Source: Rhodospirillaceae bacterium (GTDB lineage: Bacteria > Pseudomonadota > Alphaproteobacteria > SHVZ01). Taken from it: DNA of 64,000 nt. The notes beneath the pieces were generated by a model that searched no databases, was not told the DNA's origin, and saw only the letters and a list, made by a program, of their open reading frames with translations. This document shows, one piece after another, positions 1 to 8,573 of this stretch; within the stretch, counting starts at the first letter, position 1; every line of letters starts with the position of its first letter. A program made the position numbers and the translations under genes. The stretch covers positions 41,794 through 105,793 of the forward strand of contig JAEULB010000118.1 in assembly GCA_016792585.1 (NCBI GenBank). The letters are read 5' to 3'.

Positions 1-16
1 TCGGCGAGGCCGAGCT

Positions 17-20
<4 letters not shown>
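1..20 (+). CDS. C-terminal tail of an upstream gene, probably livG (partial)
   Basis: The first bases read in one frame as the last residues GEAEL followed by TGA at 18-20. That stop overlaps the livF ATG at 17 as ATGA. LivG, the partner ATPase of branched-chain amino-acid transporters, normally lies directly upstream of livF in this coupled way. The identity is inferred from position only; five residues cannot prove a family. Confidence 0.4.
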
Positions 21-727
<707 letters not shown>

Positions 728-786
728 GGAACGCTCAGCGCCGTAGTGCATTGAGCCTGTCACCGTCCCGCCGCTAGACTTTCCTC

Positions 787-2199
787 ATGGCGACCACCTT
801 CCTCGACCGCACGCTGGCGACCCTGACCTCGGCCTGGCGCGATCTCGCGGAACGCGCGGGCCTCGCCGAGCGCACGCTGCGCGATCCGGACATCGCCGGC
901 GACGAGGCCGAGGTTCTGCGCGCGCAGTTCCGCGACTGCCTGGAAGCGAAAGGCGGCGAGGTCTCGGCGCGAGCGCGGGCGGCATCGCTGGGCCGCACCT
1001 TCCTGACGCTTTCGCCCGAAGGCACCAAGCGGTTCCTCAAGATCCTGGCTTCCGACTTCGCGCTCGACGCCGAGGCGCTGGTCAAGGCGGCCGGCGACTA
1101 CCGGGTCGCCGTCGGCACGCCCGGCGTGGTCAAGGCCGAGCGGAAGCTGAGAGCCGCGACCGTGTCACCCCGCGCCAGGCTGCTGACCCAGTTCACGAGC
1201 TTGCCCGACGGCGTGAAGTTCCTGGTCGACATGCGCGCCAGGCTGCTGGAGATCGCCGGCGACGATCCCGACCTCGCGAGCCTGGACGAAGACATGCGCC
1301 AGATGCTGGCGGCCTGGTTCGACGTGGGCTTTCTGGCGCTCAGGCGCATCACCTGGGACTCGCCGGCCTCGCTTCTGGAGAAGCTCGCCGAGTACGAGGC
1401 GGTACATCGGGTCCGCTCCTGGGCCGACCTCAAGAACCGGCTCGACGCGGACCGCCGCTGCTACGCCTTCTTCCATCCGCAGATGCCGACCGAGCCGCTG
1501 ATCTTCGTCGAGGTCGCCCTGGTCAAGGGCATCGCCGACAACGTCCAGCGACTGCTCGATCCGTCGGCGCCGCAGGAAGATCCGCGCGACGCCGACACCG
1601 CGATCTTCTACTCGATCTCGAACACGCAGGAAGGGCTCCGCGGCATCGGCTTCGGCAACTTCCTGATCAAGCAGGTGGTCGACGACCTTGCGACGCAGTT
1701 CCCGAGGCTCGCCGCCTTCTCGACCCTGTCGCCGATCCCCGGATTCCGACGCTGGCTCGCCCGCCTGAAGAAGGATGAGCTCGATGCCCTGCTGCCGGAG
1801 GACGAGCGGGCGCCGCTCGATGCGCGCGGCGACTGGCGCCTCGCGCTCGAGCAGCCCTGGATGAGCGATCCGGAGCTCGCGCCTGCCTTGAAGCCGGCGC
1901 TGTTGCGGTTGGGCGCGGTCTACCTCTTTGCCGAGAAGCGCGACGGCAAGCCGGTCGATCCCGTTGCCCGCTTCCACCTCGGCAACGGCGCGCGCATCGA
2001 GCGGATCAACTGGCTCGGCGACACCTCGGCCAAGGGCATGAAGGAAGCCGCAGGCCTGATGGTGAACTACCTCTACCGCCTCGACGACATCGAGGCGAAC
2101 CACGAGGCCTTCGCCTCGGGCGGCCCGATCGCGGCGTCGAACCAGGTGAAGAAGCTGGCTGGCGGCAGTCCGGCGGTGAAGGCGCGAGGCGCGGCCTAG
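787..2199 (+). CDS. Malonyl-CoA decarboxylase
   Basis: Converts malonyl-CoA to acetyl-CoA and CO2. In alphaproteobacteria this enzyme serves malonate use or removes inhibitory malonyl-CoA. The 470-aa protein has the all-helical N-terminal region followed by the GNAT-like catalytic fold of the family. Family blocks include [20 protein letters not shown] (about 279-298), the TLSPIPGF loop and a C-terminal FHLGNGA segment with the catalytic-type histidine, then [14 protein letters not shown]. No malonyl-CoA synthetase or transporter lies beside it, so it stands alone between livF and hemB. Its TAG stop is shared head-on with the hemB stop through the tetranucleotide CTAG at 2196-2199. Confidence 0.93.
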   Translation: MATTFLDRTLATLTSAWRDLAERAGLAERTLRDPDIAGDEAEVLRAQFRDCLEAKGGEVSARARAASLGRTFLTLSPEGTKRFLKILASDFALDAEALVKAAGDYRVAVGTPGVVKAERKLRAATVSPRARLLTQFTSLPDGVKFLVDMRARLLEIAGDDPDLASLDEDMRQMLAAWFDVGFLALRRITWDSPASLLEKLAEYEAVHRVRSWADLKNRLDADRRCYAFFHPQMPTEPLIFVEVALVKGIADNVQRLLDPSAPQEDPRDADTAIFYSISNTQEGLRGIGFGNFLIKQVVDDLATQFPRLAAFSTLSPIPGFRRWLARLKKDELDALLPEDERAPLDARGDWRLALEQPWMSDPELAPALKPALLRLGAVYLFAEKRDGKPVDPVARFHLGNGARIERINWLGDTSAKGMKEAAGLMVNYLYRLDDIEANHEAFASGGPIAASNQVKKLAGGSPAVKARGAA

Positions 2200-3170
2200 A
2201 GGCCGAGGTAGCCCTTCACGTCCTTGGCGAAGTAGGTCAGCACGAAGTCGGCGCCGGCGCGCTTGAACGCGGTCAGCGCTTCCAGCACCACGGTCTTCTC
2301 GTCGATGGCGCCGGCCTTGGCCGCGAACTTGATCATCGCGTACTCGCCGCTCACCTGGTAGGCGCCGATCGGCAGCAGGGTCTGCGCGCGAAGCCGCTGG
2401 ATCACGTCGAGATAGAAAAGGCCGGGCTTCACCATCAGCGCGTCCGCGCCCTCCGCCTCGTCGAGCGCGGATTCGAGCAATGCCGCGCGCGCGTTCGCCG
2501 GATCGGCTTGGTAGGTCTTGCGATCGCCGTTGAGGCGGACACCCGAGGCCTCGCGGAACGGGCCGTAGAGGCCGGAAGCGAACTTCGACGAATAGGAGAG
2601 GATCGGCACGTGGGCGAACCCGGCGGCATCGACCGCCTCGCGCATCGCCGCGACCATGCCGTCCATCATCGCCGACGGCGCCAGCACGTCGACGCCGGCC
2701 CGGCACGCGGTCACCGACTGCTTCGCTAGGTTCTCCAGCGTCAGGTCGTTGTGGACGTGGCCGTCCTCGTGCAGCACGCCGCAATGGCCGTGGTCGGTGT
2801 ATTCGCAGAAGCAGATGTCGGCCATGATCGTCATGTCCGGCGCGTGCTTCTTCGCCTTCGCGACCATGCGGTAGACGAGGCCCTTCTCGGCCCAGGCGTC
2901 GCTGCCGGTCGGGTCCTTGTGGCGCGAGACGCCGAACAGGATCACCGACTTGATGCCGGCGGCGCGCGCCGCGTCCAGCTCCCGCTCGAAGCTCGCTTCC
3001 GGATGGCGGTCGACGCCCGGCATCGCCGCGATCGGCATCTTCTTGTCCAGCTCCTCCTCGATGAAGATCGGATAGATCAGGTCGTCGAGATGGAGGCGGG
3101 TCTCGCGCATCAGGTCGCGGAGCGCCGGCGTGTTGCGGAGCCGGCGCAGGCGGCGGGTGGGCTGGATCAT
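2196..3170 (-). CDS. hemB: Delta-aminolevulinic acid dehydratase (porphobilinogen synthase), zinc-cysteine type
   Basis: Condenses two 5-aminolevulinate molecules to porphobilinogen in heme, siroheme and cobalamin synthesis; a cytoplasmic oligomer. The 324-aa protein has both active-site lysines, in SYSSKFAS (K196) and ALMVKPG (K248). The metal site reads [12 protein letters not shown], giving C120, C122 and C130, the full zinc-binding triad. Many alphaproteobacterial HemBs instead carry the Mg/K-type site with Asp and Ala here. A zinc locus (Zur, ZnuA, CobW GTPase) begins about 1 kb away, so supply of zinc to this enzyme is a plausible link, though not shown. The ATG at 3170 precedes a normal N-terminus ([12 protein letters not shown]). 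Confidence 0.96.
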   Translation of the reverse strand: MIQPTRRLRRLRNTPALRDLMRETRLHLDDLIYPIFIEEELDKKMPIAAMPGVDRHPEASFERELDAARAAGIKSVILFGVSRHKDPTGSDAWAEKGLVYRMVAKAKKHAPDMTIMADICFCEYTDHGHCGVLHEDGHVHNDLTLENLAKQSVTACRAGVDVLAPSAMMDGMVAAMREAVDAAGFAHVPILSYSSKFASGLYGPFREASGVRLNGDRKTYQADPANARAALLESALDEAEGADALMVKPGLFYLDVIQRLRAQTLLPIGAYQVSGEYAMIKFAAKAGAIDEKTVVLEALTAFKRAGADFVLTYFAKDVKGYLGL

Positions 3171-3195
3171 CGAACGGAAACTCCGACGGGGACGG

Positions 3196-4050
3196 TCAGA
3201 TGACTTGCCTCAGCTTGGCACGATCGCCGTCTATCGGTACATGCGGCGGAATGTGCAGCGGCTGGCCGGTGAGGCTGACCTGCAGGAACGCGTCGCCGAC
3301 CCGCCGCATCAGCCAGTACCCGCCATAGGCGGAGACCTGGCCGAAACCTTCGGCGACGGCGACGGTGACGCCGGGGTGGTAGCCCTGGCCGGACTTGGGA
3401 TCGACCAGCCAGTCGGCCGTGGTCTGGGCGCGGGCGAAGTCGCCGTCGACCTCGTGCAGCTGGTGCTCGAGGTCGTCGCCGGAGACGATGCCGCCGCGGC
3501 GGACCAGGCGCTTGGCTTCGGCGACGTCGCGGCGGACCGCCCCCATGCGGTGGTCGCCGTCGATGTAGACGAGATCGAAGGACTCCGAGGCGAGGCCGGT
3601 CAGCACCCGGCCGGAATCGCCCTTGATCCGGATCACCCGCCCGTTGCCGCCGGCGCGGGCGACGTTGTAGTCGAACAGCGCCTCCGCGACGCCGGCCTTT
3701 GCGGCGACATCCATCGCCAGGCCGACGTCCTCGGCCGGCAGGACGCCAGAGGCGTGGACCGCGCGCTCCGGCGTGACCTCCAGATAGGGCTCCCAGAGAT
3801 CGCAGCACCAGACCTCGCCCTTGCCTTCGGCGTAGCGGTCGAGCGCGTCCAGCCAGGTCAGCGCCGAGGCGCCGACCCAGGAGCCGATCTCGAGGATGCG
3901 GAGCGGCTGGCCGCGGCGGATCTGGGTGAGCAGATGCACGGTCGCCTGCATGTAGATGTAGCGCTCGGCCGAGCTCTGGATGCCGAACAGGCCGGGCGGG
4001 AAGTACGGCTTGCCTCCGGCCAGCGCATGCAGGACGCGATCGAGCGACAT
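3196..4050 (-). CDS. Class I SAM-dependent methyltransferase-like protein
   Basis: A 284-aa protein with a Rossmann SAM-binding fold: [19 protein letters not shown] is motif [10 protein letters not shown] follows beta-2, and [19 protein letters not shown] is the acidic motif of the Methyltransf_24/cephalosporin-hydroxylase-like group. The ATG at 4050 (MSLDRVL) is preferred over a start 60 bases upstream because that extension is Arg-rich and would overlap the cobW-like stop. Only 7 bp separate it from the CobW-type gene, so they probably form one transcript (zur-cobW-methyltransferase). The methyl acceptor is unknown. The family also contains glycan- and small-molecule-modifying enzymes. Confidence 0.75.
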   Translation of the reverse strand: MSLDRVLHALAGGKPYFPPGLFGIQSSAERYIYMQATVHLLTQIRRGQPLRILEIGSWVGASALTWLDALDRYAEGKGEVWCCDLWEPYLEVTPERAVHASGVLPAEDVGLAMDVAAKAGVAEALFDYNVARAGGNGRVIRIKGDSGRVLTGLASESFDLVYIDGDHRMGAVRRDVAEAKRLVRRGGIVSGDDLEHQLHEVDGDFARAQTTADWLVDPKSGQGYHPGVTVAVAEGFGQVSAYGGYWLMRRVGDAFLQVSLTGQPLHIPPHVPIDGDRAKLRQVI

Positions 4051-4057
4051 GCCGGCG

Positions 4058-5176
4058 TCAGGCCGCCGACGCCTGGGACTTGAACAACGCGTCGAGCGCC
4101 TTCTCGACATACTCCTTGTCGAGGTCGCGGGTGATGAACACCAGCCTGGAGCGCTTGTCGTCGCCCGGCGGCCAGGCCTGGAGGGTCGCCGGCGGATGGA
4201 AAAGATGCTGGACGCCGTGGACGACGATCGGTTTCTCGGACTCGTTCACGTTGAGGATGCCCTTCACCCGCAGCAGGTTCGGCCCGTGCGTCTGGGCGAA
4301 GAGGTCGAGGGCCTCGGCGATCTCGGCCCAGGCGAAGGGCCGATCGAAGGATAGGCAGAAGGCACGGATGCGGTCGTCGTGCCGATTCACGTCGAGCTTG
4401 GCGTGATCATGATCGTGATCGTGATCATGATCATGGTCGTGATGGTCGTGATCGTGATGATGATCGTGGCCGTGCTCGGCGGCGTAGGCTTCCTCGTTCA
4501 GCCACTTGGCGACGTCGGCGGTCTTGGTCTTCGGGTCGTAGAGGCCGCAATCCATCAGCTGGCGCGGGTCGATCTGGCCCAGGGTCGCGCGCACGATCGG
4601 CGCCGCCGGGTTCAGGCGATGGAGCCGTTCCAGCAGGGCTTCGACCGCCTTCGGCTCGGCAATGTCGGTCTTGGTCAGCACGATGCGGTCGGCGACCGCC
4701 GCCTGCTTGACCGGCTCAGGCTGCGCGTCGAGCTGGCTCGTGCCGTGGACCGCGTCCACCGTCGTCACCACGCCGTCGAGGCGGAAGCGCGCGGCGACCA
4801 GCGGGTCGCTCATCAGGGTGTGCAGGATCGGCGCCGGGTCGGCAAGGCCCGTGGTCTCGATCACCACGCGGTCGAACTCCGGCACCTCGCCCCGCACGCG
4901 TTTCAGGAACAGGTTGCGCATCGTGTCGATCAGGTCGCCGCGGACGGTGCAGCAGAGGCAGCCCGAGTTCAGCAGCACCACACCCTCGGAGCTGGATTCG
5001 ATCAGCGTGTGGTCGAGGCCGATCTCGCCGAACTCGTTGACGATCACCGCGACCTTGTCGAGGCCCGGCTGGGTCAGCAGGTGCTTCAAGAGGGTGGTCT
5101 TGCCCGATCCTAAGAAGCCGGTCAGCACGCTCACCGGCAGGCGTTCGGTCGTCCGGATCTCCGGCGCTTCGCTCAT
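4058..5176 (-). CDS. CobW/COG0523-family metal-chaperone GTPase (probable zinc)
   Basis: A 372-aa P-loop GTPase of the G3E family that hands metal to client proteins. It shows Walker A GFLGSGKTT (about 20-28), the metal-binding CxCC motif CLCC (73-76), a Walker B region VVIETTGLADP, a base-recognition LTKTD and a C-terminal CobW_C domain. Between the domains, near residues 233-260, is a long His/Asp run of alternating H and D, a typical zinc-storage loop. The gene sits 18 bp downstream of zur on the same strand and opposite znuA, which points to zinc rather than cobalt. Members of this subgroup are known to be Zur-controlled and to act in zinc starvation. The exact client is unknown; HemB is one candidate. 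Confidence 0.92.
   Translation of the reverse strand: MSEAPEIRTTERLPVSVLTGFLGSGKTTLLKHLLTQPGLDKVAVIVNEFGEIGLDHTLIESSSEGVVLLNSGCLCCTVRGDLIDTMRNLFLKRVRGEVPEFDRVVIETTGLADPAPILHTLMSDPLVAARFRLDGVVTTVDAVHGTSQLDAQPEPVKQAAVADRIVLTKTDIAEPKAVEALLERLHRLNPAAPIVRATLGQIDPRQLMDCGLYDPKTKTADVAKWLNEEAYAAEHGHDHHHDHDHHDHDHDHDHDHDHAKLDVNRHDDRIRAFCLSFDRPFAWAEIAEALDLFAQTHGPNLLRVKGILNVNESEKPIVVHGVQHLFHPPATLQAWPPGDDKRSRLVFITRDLDKEYVEKALDALFKSQASAA
4402..4474 (-). repeat. Hexanucleotide microsatellite coding for the His-Asp loop of the CobW GTPase
   Basis: About 70 bases consist of near-perfect GATCGT/GATCAT/GGTCGT units that translate on the minus strand to alternating His and Asp. Unit length is six, so slippage would add or remove HD pairs without shifting frame. 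The repeat may therefore vary in length between strains and tune metal capacity. Confidence 0.8.
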
Positions 5177-5194
5177 GGTCGTCGTCCTTGGATG

Positions 5195-5701
5195 CTAGTG
5201 GGCGTGGGCGTGCGGCTCGGCCGCCGCCCCGCCGGCGCAGCGCCGGCAGAGGCCCTTGACCTCGATGGTGACATGCCCCGGTCGGAAGCCGGCGAGGCCG
5301 GCTGCCTTGACCAGTGCCGCCTGGATGCCGGCATCCGCGATCTCGGTCGCGGTGCCGCAGGCGGTGCAGAGCAGGAATTGCCCGGAATGCGGTGCCTTCG
5401 GGCTGGCGCAGCCGATGAAGGCGTTCAGGCTTTCGATCCGGTGGACCAGACCTTGCTCCAGCAGGAACTCGAGCGCCCGGTAGACCGTCGGGGGCGCTGC
5501 CCGTCTTCCGTCGCCGCCGAGGCGCGAGAGGATGTCGTAGGCGCCGACCGGCTCGTGGCTGGTCCAGACCAGCTCCAGGACCCGCCGGCGGAGCTCGGTC
5601 AGCCGCGCCCCGCGCTCGGCGCAGATCGTCTCGGCCTCGGCCAAGGCGTCTTCGATGCAGGTGGCGTGGTCGTGATCGTCGGCCGATCGGCGATCGGGCA
5701 T
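5195..5701 (-). CDS. zur: Fur-family zinc uptake regulator Zur
   Basis: A 168-aa DNA-binding repressor that shuts zinc-uptake genes when zinc is bound. It contains a winged helix (LTELRRRVLELVW then APPTVYRALEFLLEQGLVHRI) and a dimerization domain with two CxxC pairs, FLLCTACG and GLCRRCAG, which form the structural zinc site. The tail ends in His-rich HAHAH. The ATG at 5701 is chosen because GAAGGA precedes it and the N-terminus then has family length; a longer open frame runs antisense through znuA and is not plausible. The gene is divergent from znuA with an 79-bp gap holding a palindrome, and co-directional with the CobW-type gene. Fur proteins for iron lack this gene context. Confidence 0.93.
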   Translation of the reverse strand: MPDRRSADDHDHATCIEDALAEAETICAERGARLTELRRRVLELVWTSHEPVGAYDILSRLGGDGRRAAPPTVYRALEFLLEQGLVHRIESLNAFIGCASPKAPHSGQFLLCTACGTATEIADAGIQAALVKAAGLAGFRPGHVTIEVKGLCRRCAGGAAAEPHAHAH

Positions 5702-5724
5702 GTCCTTCTCCGCCCAACCGGGCT

Positions 5725-5746
5725 GATACGCTACAATATAGCGATC
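5725..5746. promoter_or_regulatory. Candidate Zur operator between zur and znuA
   Basis: The divergent gap holds one clear dyad, CGCTA-CAATA-TAGCG at 5729-5743, in an otherwise GC-rich stretch. Zur boxes of proteobacteria are AT-centred palindromes of this general shape, and the site could control both zur-cobW and znuA. TACAAT inside it could also be a -10 element. Match to a specific alphaproteobacterial Zur consensus was not computed. Confidence 0.45.
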
Positions 5747-5780
5747 GAGGGCGGCGGGTGCACGCCCGGGCGAGGGGGAA

Positions 5781-6719
5781 TTGAGGCGGTTCTGTCTCCT
5801 CTTGGCGTTGATTTTCGCGGCTGAAGCCGCGCGGGCGGCCGAGCCGCCTCGGGTCGTCGTCACGCTCAAGCCGGTCCAGGCCCTGGCCGCGGCGGTGATG
5901 GCCGGGGTGGGCAGGCCGGAACTCCTGGTCCGCGGGAACGCCGCGCCGTCGTCGTTCTCCCTCCGCCCCGCCGAGGTCCGGCTGATGAACACGGCGACCA
6001 TCGTGGTCTTCGTCTCGGAGTCCCTGGAGACCTTCGTCGTCCGGGCGCTCGAGAACCTGCCGCAGGACGCGCGGGTGGTCGAGCTGATGGCCGCCGACGG
6101 GCTCAAGCTGCTGCCGCAGAGGCTCGGGCCCAACTGGGTGGAGGACGACGCGCCCAAGGCGAGCCCACGGCCGTTGGGCACCGATCCGGGCGAGGAGCTC
6201 GACACCGACCCGCATATCTGGCTCGACACCGACAACGCCCGCGCGATCGCCCAGGCGATCGCCGACGAGCTCAGCGACGCCGATCCCGGCCGCGCCCAGA
6301 CCTATGCCCGGAACCTCCAGGCGCTCGGCCAGCGCCTGGAGCAGCTCGACCAGGAGATCGCCAAGACGATGTCCGGGGTGAAGGCCTCGCCGTTCCTGGT
6401 GCTGCACGACAGCTTCCAGTACTTCGAGAAGCGCTATGGGCTGACGGCGGCCGGGGCGATCACCCGGCGCCCGGATCTTCGCCCGTCGCCCAGGCGCGTG
6501 AGCCAGGCCAAGGCCCGGATCACCGAGGCCGGCGCGGCCTGCGTCTTCGCCGAGCCGCAATACCCCGACACCCACGCCAAGATGGTCAGCGACGGCACGC
6601 CGGCGAAGCTCGGGCGGATCGATGCGCTGGGGGCGACCTTGCCGGAAACCGCCGAGGCGTACCCGGCGTTGCTCAAGAGCGTGGCCGAAGGATTCAGGGC
6701 CTGCCTGGGCACGAAGTGA
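5781..6719 (+). CDS. znuA: Zinc ABC transporter substrate-binding protein ZnuA-like
   Basis: Periplasmic zinc receptor of a high-affinity uptake system, 312 aa, with a signal peptide ending near ARAAEPP (about residues 1-20). The TTG at 5781 follows GAGGGGGA and is the only start that includes the signal peptide. Cluster A-I features are the SLRPAEVRLM block, DPHIWLD (H145), LVLHDSFQYF (H209), CVFAEPQ, and D281 in IDALGA. Two oddities stand out. The usual first zinc ligand His before SLRP is Ser (S57/S58), and the loop between about 115 and 142 has acidic residues but none of the usual His run. No znuB or znuC is nearby, so the permease must be elsewhere if it exists. Confidence 0.88.
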   Translation: MRRFCLLLALIFAAEAARAAEPPRVVVTLKPVQALAAAVMAGVGRPELLVRGNAAPSSFSLRPAEVRLMNTATIVVFVSESLETFVVRALENLPQDARVVELMAADGLKLLPQRLGPNWVEDDAPKASPRPLGTDPGEELDTDPHIWLDTDNARAIAQAIADELSDADPGRAQTYARNLQALGQRLEQLDQEIAKTMSGVKASPFLVLHDSFQYFEKRYGLTAAGAITRRPDLRPSPRRVSQAKARITEAGAACVFAEPQYPDTHAKMVSDGTPAKLGRIDALGATLPETAEAYPALLKSVAEGFRACLGTK

Positions 6720-6742
6720 TCCGATCGCCTCTGCTTGCGTAC

Positions 6743-7387
6743 ATGACTCGTATGAGCCGCGCCGTTCCGCTCGCGTTGTGCCTCGTCCTGCTTCCCGGCT
6801 GGGCGGAAGCGGAGACGCGACGCTTCGACTTCGAGGTCAAGCGCAATGGCCGCCCGATCGGGAGCCATGTCGTGACGGTCGAGAAGAATGGGGAGGAGAC
6901 GCAGGTGCAGGTCGCCCTCGATCTCGCGGTCACCTTCGGCCCGTTCACGCTCTACCGCTACACCCACCGCTCGGCGGAACGCTGGTTGCGCGACCGGCTG
7001 CAATCGGTCGAGGCGACGACCGACGACGACGGAACCAAGTACGCCCTTCGGGCGTGGGCCGCAGGCGGCAAGGTCGATCTCGACGGGCCGGAAGGTCGGC
7101 AGACGGGAACCGCCGACACGATGCCATCGAGCTACTGGAACCCGCGTCTTCGACACGCGGCGACCTGGATCGAGACGCATTGGGGCGTGCTCCAGCCGAT
7201 CAGGATCGCCAAGGGCGAGCCCGTGACCCTCAATCTCCCCGGCCGCACGGTCAAGGCGATCCCGCACACGATCACCAGCGAGAAGGCCGAGGTGACGCCC
7301 CTCTACACCGAGGACGGCGAGTGGGTCGGCATGACCTTCGAGCTCTGGGGCGCCAACTTCGAATACGCGATGCGGACCGCACCGTGA
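6743..7387 (+). CDS. DUF6134-type secreted protein
   Basis: A 214-aa protein with a signal peptide (SRAVPLALCLVLLPGWAEA) and a beta-rich body that starts RRFDFEVKRNGRPIGSHVV, as in DUF6134 proteins, which resemble DUF3108-like periplasmic proteins. A GTG at 6716 would overlap the znuA stop, but ATG 6743 (or 6752) places the signal peptide better. It lies 23 bp after znuA and its stop overlaps the next start as GTGA, so it is in the znuA transcript. Function is not known; periplasmic location is inferred. Confidence 0.7.
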   Translation: MTRMSRAVPLALCLVLLPGWAEAETRRFDFEVKRNGRPIGSHVVTVEKNGEETQVQVALDLAVTFGPFTLYRYTHRSAERWLRDRLQSVEATTDDDGTKYALRAWAAGGKVDLDGPEGRQTGTADTMPSSYWNPRLRHAATWIETHWGVLQPIRIAKGEPVTLNLPGRTVKAIPHTITSEKAEVTPLYTEDGEWVGMTFELWGANFEYAMRTAP

Positions 7388-8133
7388 CGGGCAAGCTTGC
7401 CTGGATCACCGGCGCCTCGACCGGCATCGGCCGGGCGCTGGCGCTCAGGCTGGTCCGCGACGGCTGGCGGGTCGCCGCCTCGGCGCGCGGATCCGATGCG
7501 CTGACCGGGCTCGCGAACGAGAGCGGCGGCGCGATCCGCGCCTTTCCGCTCGACGTCACCGATGCCGGCGCGACCCTGCGCGTCGCCGCCGAAATCGAGC
7601 GCGAGCTCGGTGCCGTCGATCTCGCAGTCGTCAATGCCGGCACCGATGCGCGCACGCCGGCGACCGACTTCGATGCGGCGGTCGTGCGCCGCGTGATCGA
7701 GGTCAACCTGATCGGAGCATCCAACACGCTGGCGGCGGCGATGCCGGAGATGATCCGCCGGCGCGCCGGGCAGATCGCGGTCGTCGCCTCGGTCGCAGGA
7801 TATCGCGGCCTGCCACGCGCCGCGGCCTATTCGGCGAGCAAGGCCGGCCTGATCGCGCTCGCCGAGGGGCTCAAGTTCGATCTCGACAAGCACGGCGTGA
7901 AGATCCAGGTGATCTGCCCGGGCTTCGTGCGCACGCCGCTCACCGACAGGAACGACTTCGCCATGCCGTTCCTGATGGACGCCGACGAAGCCGCCGGGCG
8001 CATCGCGCGCGGCCTGGAGGGGTCGGCCTTCGAGATCGCCTTCCCGCGCCGCTTCGCCTGGATGCTGAAGCTGCTCGGCTGCCTGCCGGACCGGCTCTAC
8101 TTCCCGCTGGTGGCGAAGGCGACCGGAGCGTGA
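7384..8133 (+). CDS. Short-chain dehydrogenase/reductase (SDR)
   Basis: A 249-aa classical SDR. The cofactor loop is TGASTGIGRA (about 8-17), the NAG motif is VVNAGTDA, and the catalytic set is Ser in VVASVAGYRG with Tyr and Lys in AYSASKAG. The GTG at 7384 overlaps the preceding TGA, and the stop overlaps the next gene as GTGA, so DUF6134, SDR and the NTF2-like gene are translationally coupled. The SDR/NTF2-like pairing recurs in bacteria next to cyclopropane or lipid-modifying genes, but none are present here. The substrate cannot be predicted. Confidence 0.88.
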   Translation: MTGKLAWITGASTGIGRALALRLVRDGWRVAASARGSDALTGLANESGGAIRAFPLDVTDAGATLRVAAEIERELGAVDLAVVNAGTDARTPATDFDAAVVRRVIEVNLIGASNTLAAAMPEMIRRRAGQIAVVASVAGYRGLPRAAAYSASKAGLIALAEGLKFDLDKHGVKIQVICPGFVRTPLTDRNDFAMPFLMDADEAAGRIARGLEGSAFEIAFPRRFAWMLKLLGCLPDRLYFPLVAKATGA

Positions 8134-8573
8134 GCAACCGTTGGCTGGAGCCGGCCCGTGCCTATGCGCGCGCCTTCGAGGCGCTGACACCGCAGACCCT
8201 GCCCGATCTCGTGAAGCTGTGGACCGAGGACGTGGTCTTCGTCGACCCGTTCAACAAAGTACGCGGCCACTCCGCCTCGCTCGCGGTCTACCGGCACATG
8301 TATCTCACCACCGACGAGCCGCGCTTTCACGTCCTCGACGTGACGGCTTCGGACACCGCGGCCTATCTCAAGTGGCGGATGACCTTCCGCCCGAAGGGGA
8401 AGCCCGAGACCTGGACGATCGAGGGCATGAGCGACCTCGCCTTCGCCGAGGACGGCCGGGTGCGCTCGCATGTCGACCATTGGGACGCGGCGAGCCAGCT
8501 CTACGAGAAGGTGACCGGACTCGGCTGGTTGATGCGGTTCCTCAAGAGCCGGCTCAAAGCGCCCATCGCCTAA
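8130..8573 (+). CDS. NTF2/SnoaL-like domain protein
   Basis: A 147-aa protein with the cone-shaped NTF2-like fold pattern: an N-terminal helix (ARAYARAFEALTPQTLPDLVKLW), TEDVVFVDPFNKVRGH, and a last strand GRVRSHVDHWD. Proteins of this type are small isomerases, dehydratases or ligand binders. It starts at GTG overlapping the SDR stop and is the last gene of the znuA strand. Its 3' end overlaps the 3' end of the nucleotide-sugar dehydrogenase gene by 20 bp head-on. A partner role for the SDR is likely but not proven. Confidence 0.75.
   Translation: MSNRWLEPARAYARAFEALTPQTLPDLVKLWTEDVVFVDPFNKVRGHSASLAVYRHMYLTTDEPRFHVLDVTASDTAAYLKWRMTFRPKGKPETWTIEGMSDLAFAEDGRVRSHVDHWDAASQLYEKVTGLGWLMRFLKSRLKAPIA

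Noticed and set aside
1165..2784. Minus-strand open frame across malonyl-CoA decarboxylase and hemB
   Set aside because: It crosses two confirmed genes in wrong frames and is Arg-rich with no motif.
4402..4474. Possible CRISPR or regulatory repeat array
   Set aside because: The repeats are short, have no spacers and are in frame in the His-Asp loop of a clear CobW-type protein.
4716..6575. Long minus-strand frame across the cobW, zur and znuA genes
   Set aside because: It covers several confirmed genes in other frames and has no recognisable domain.
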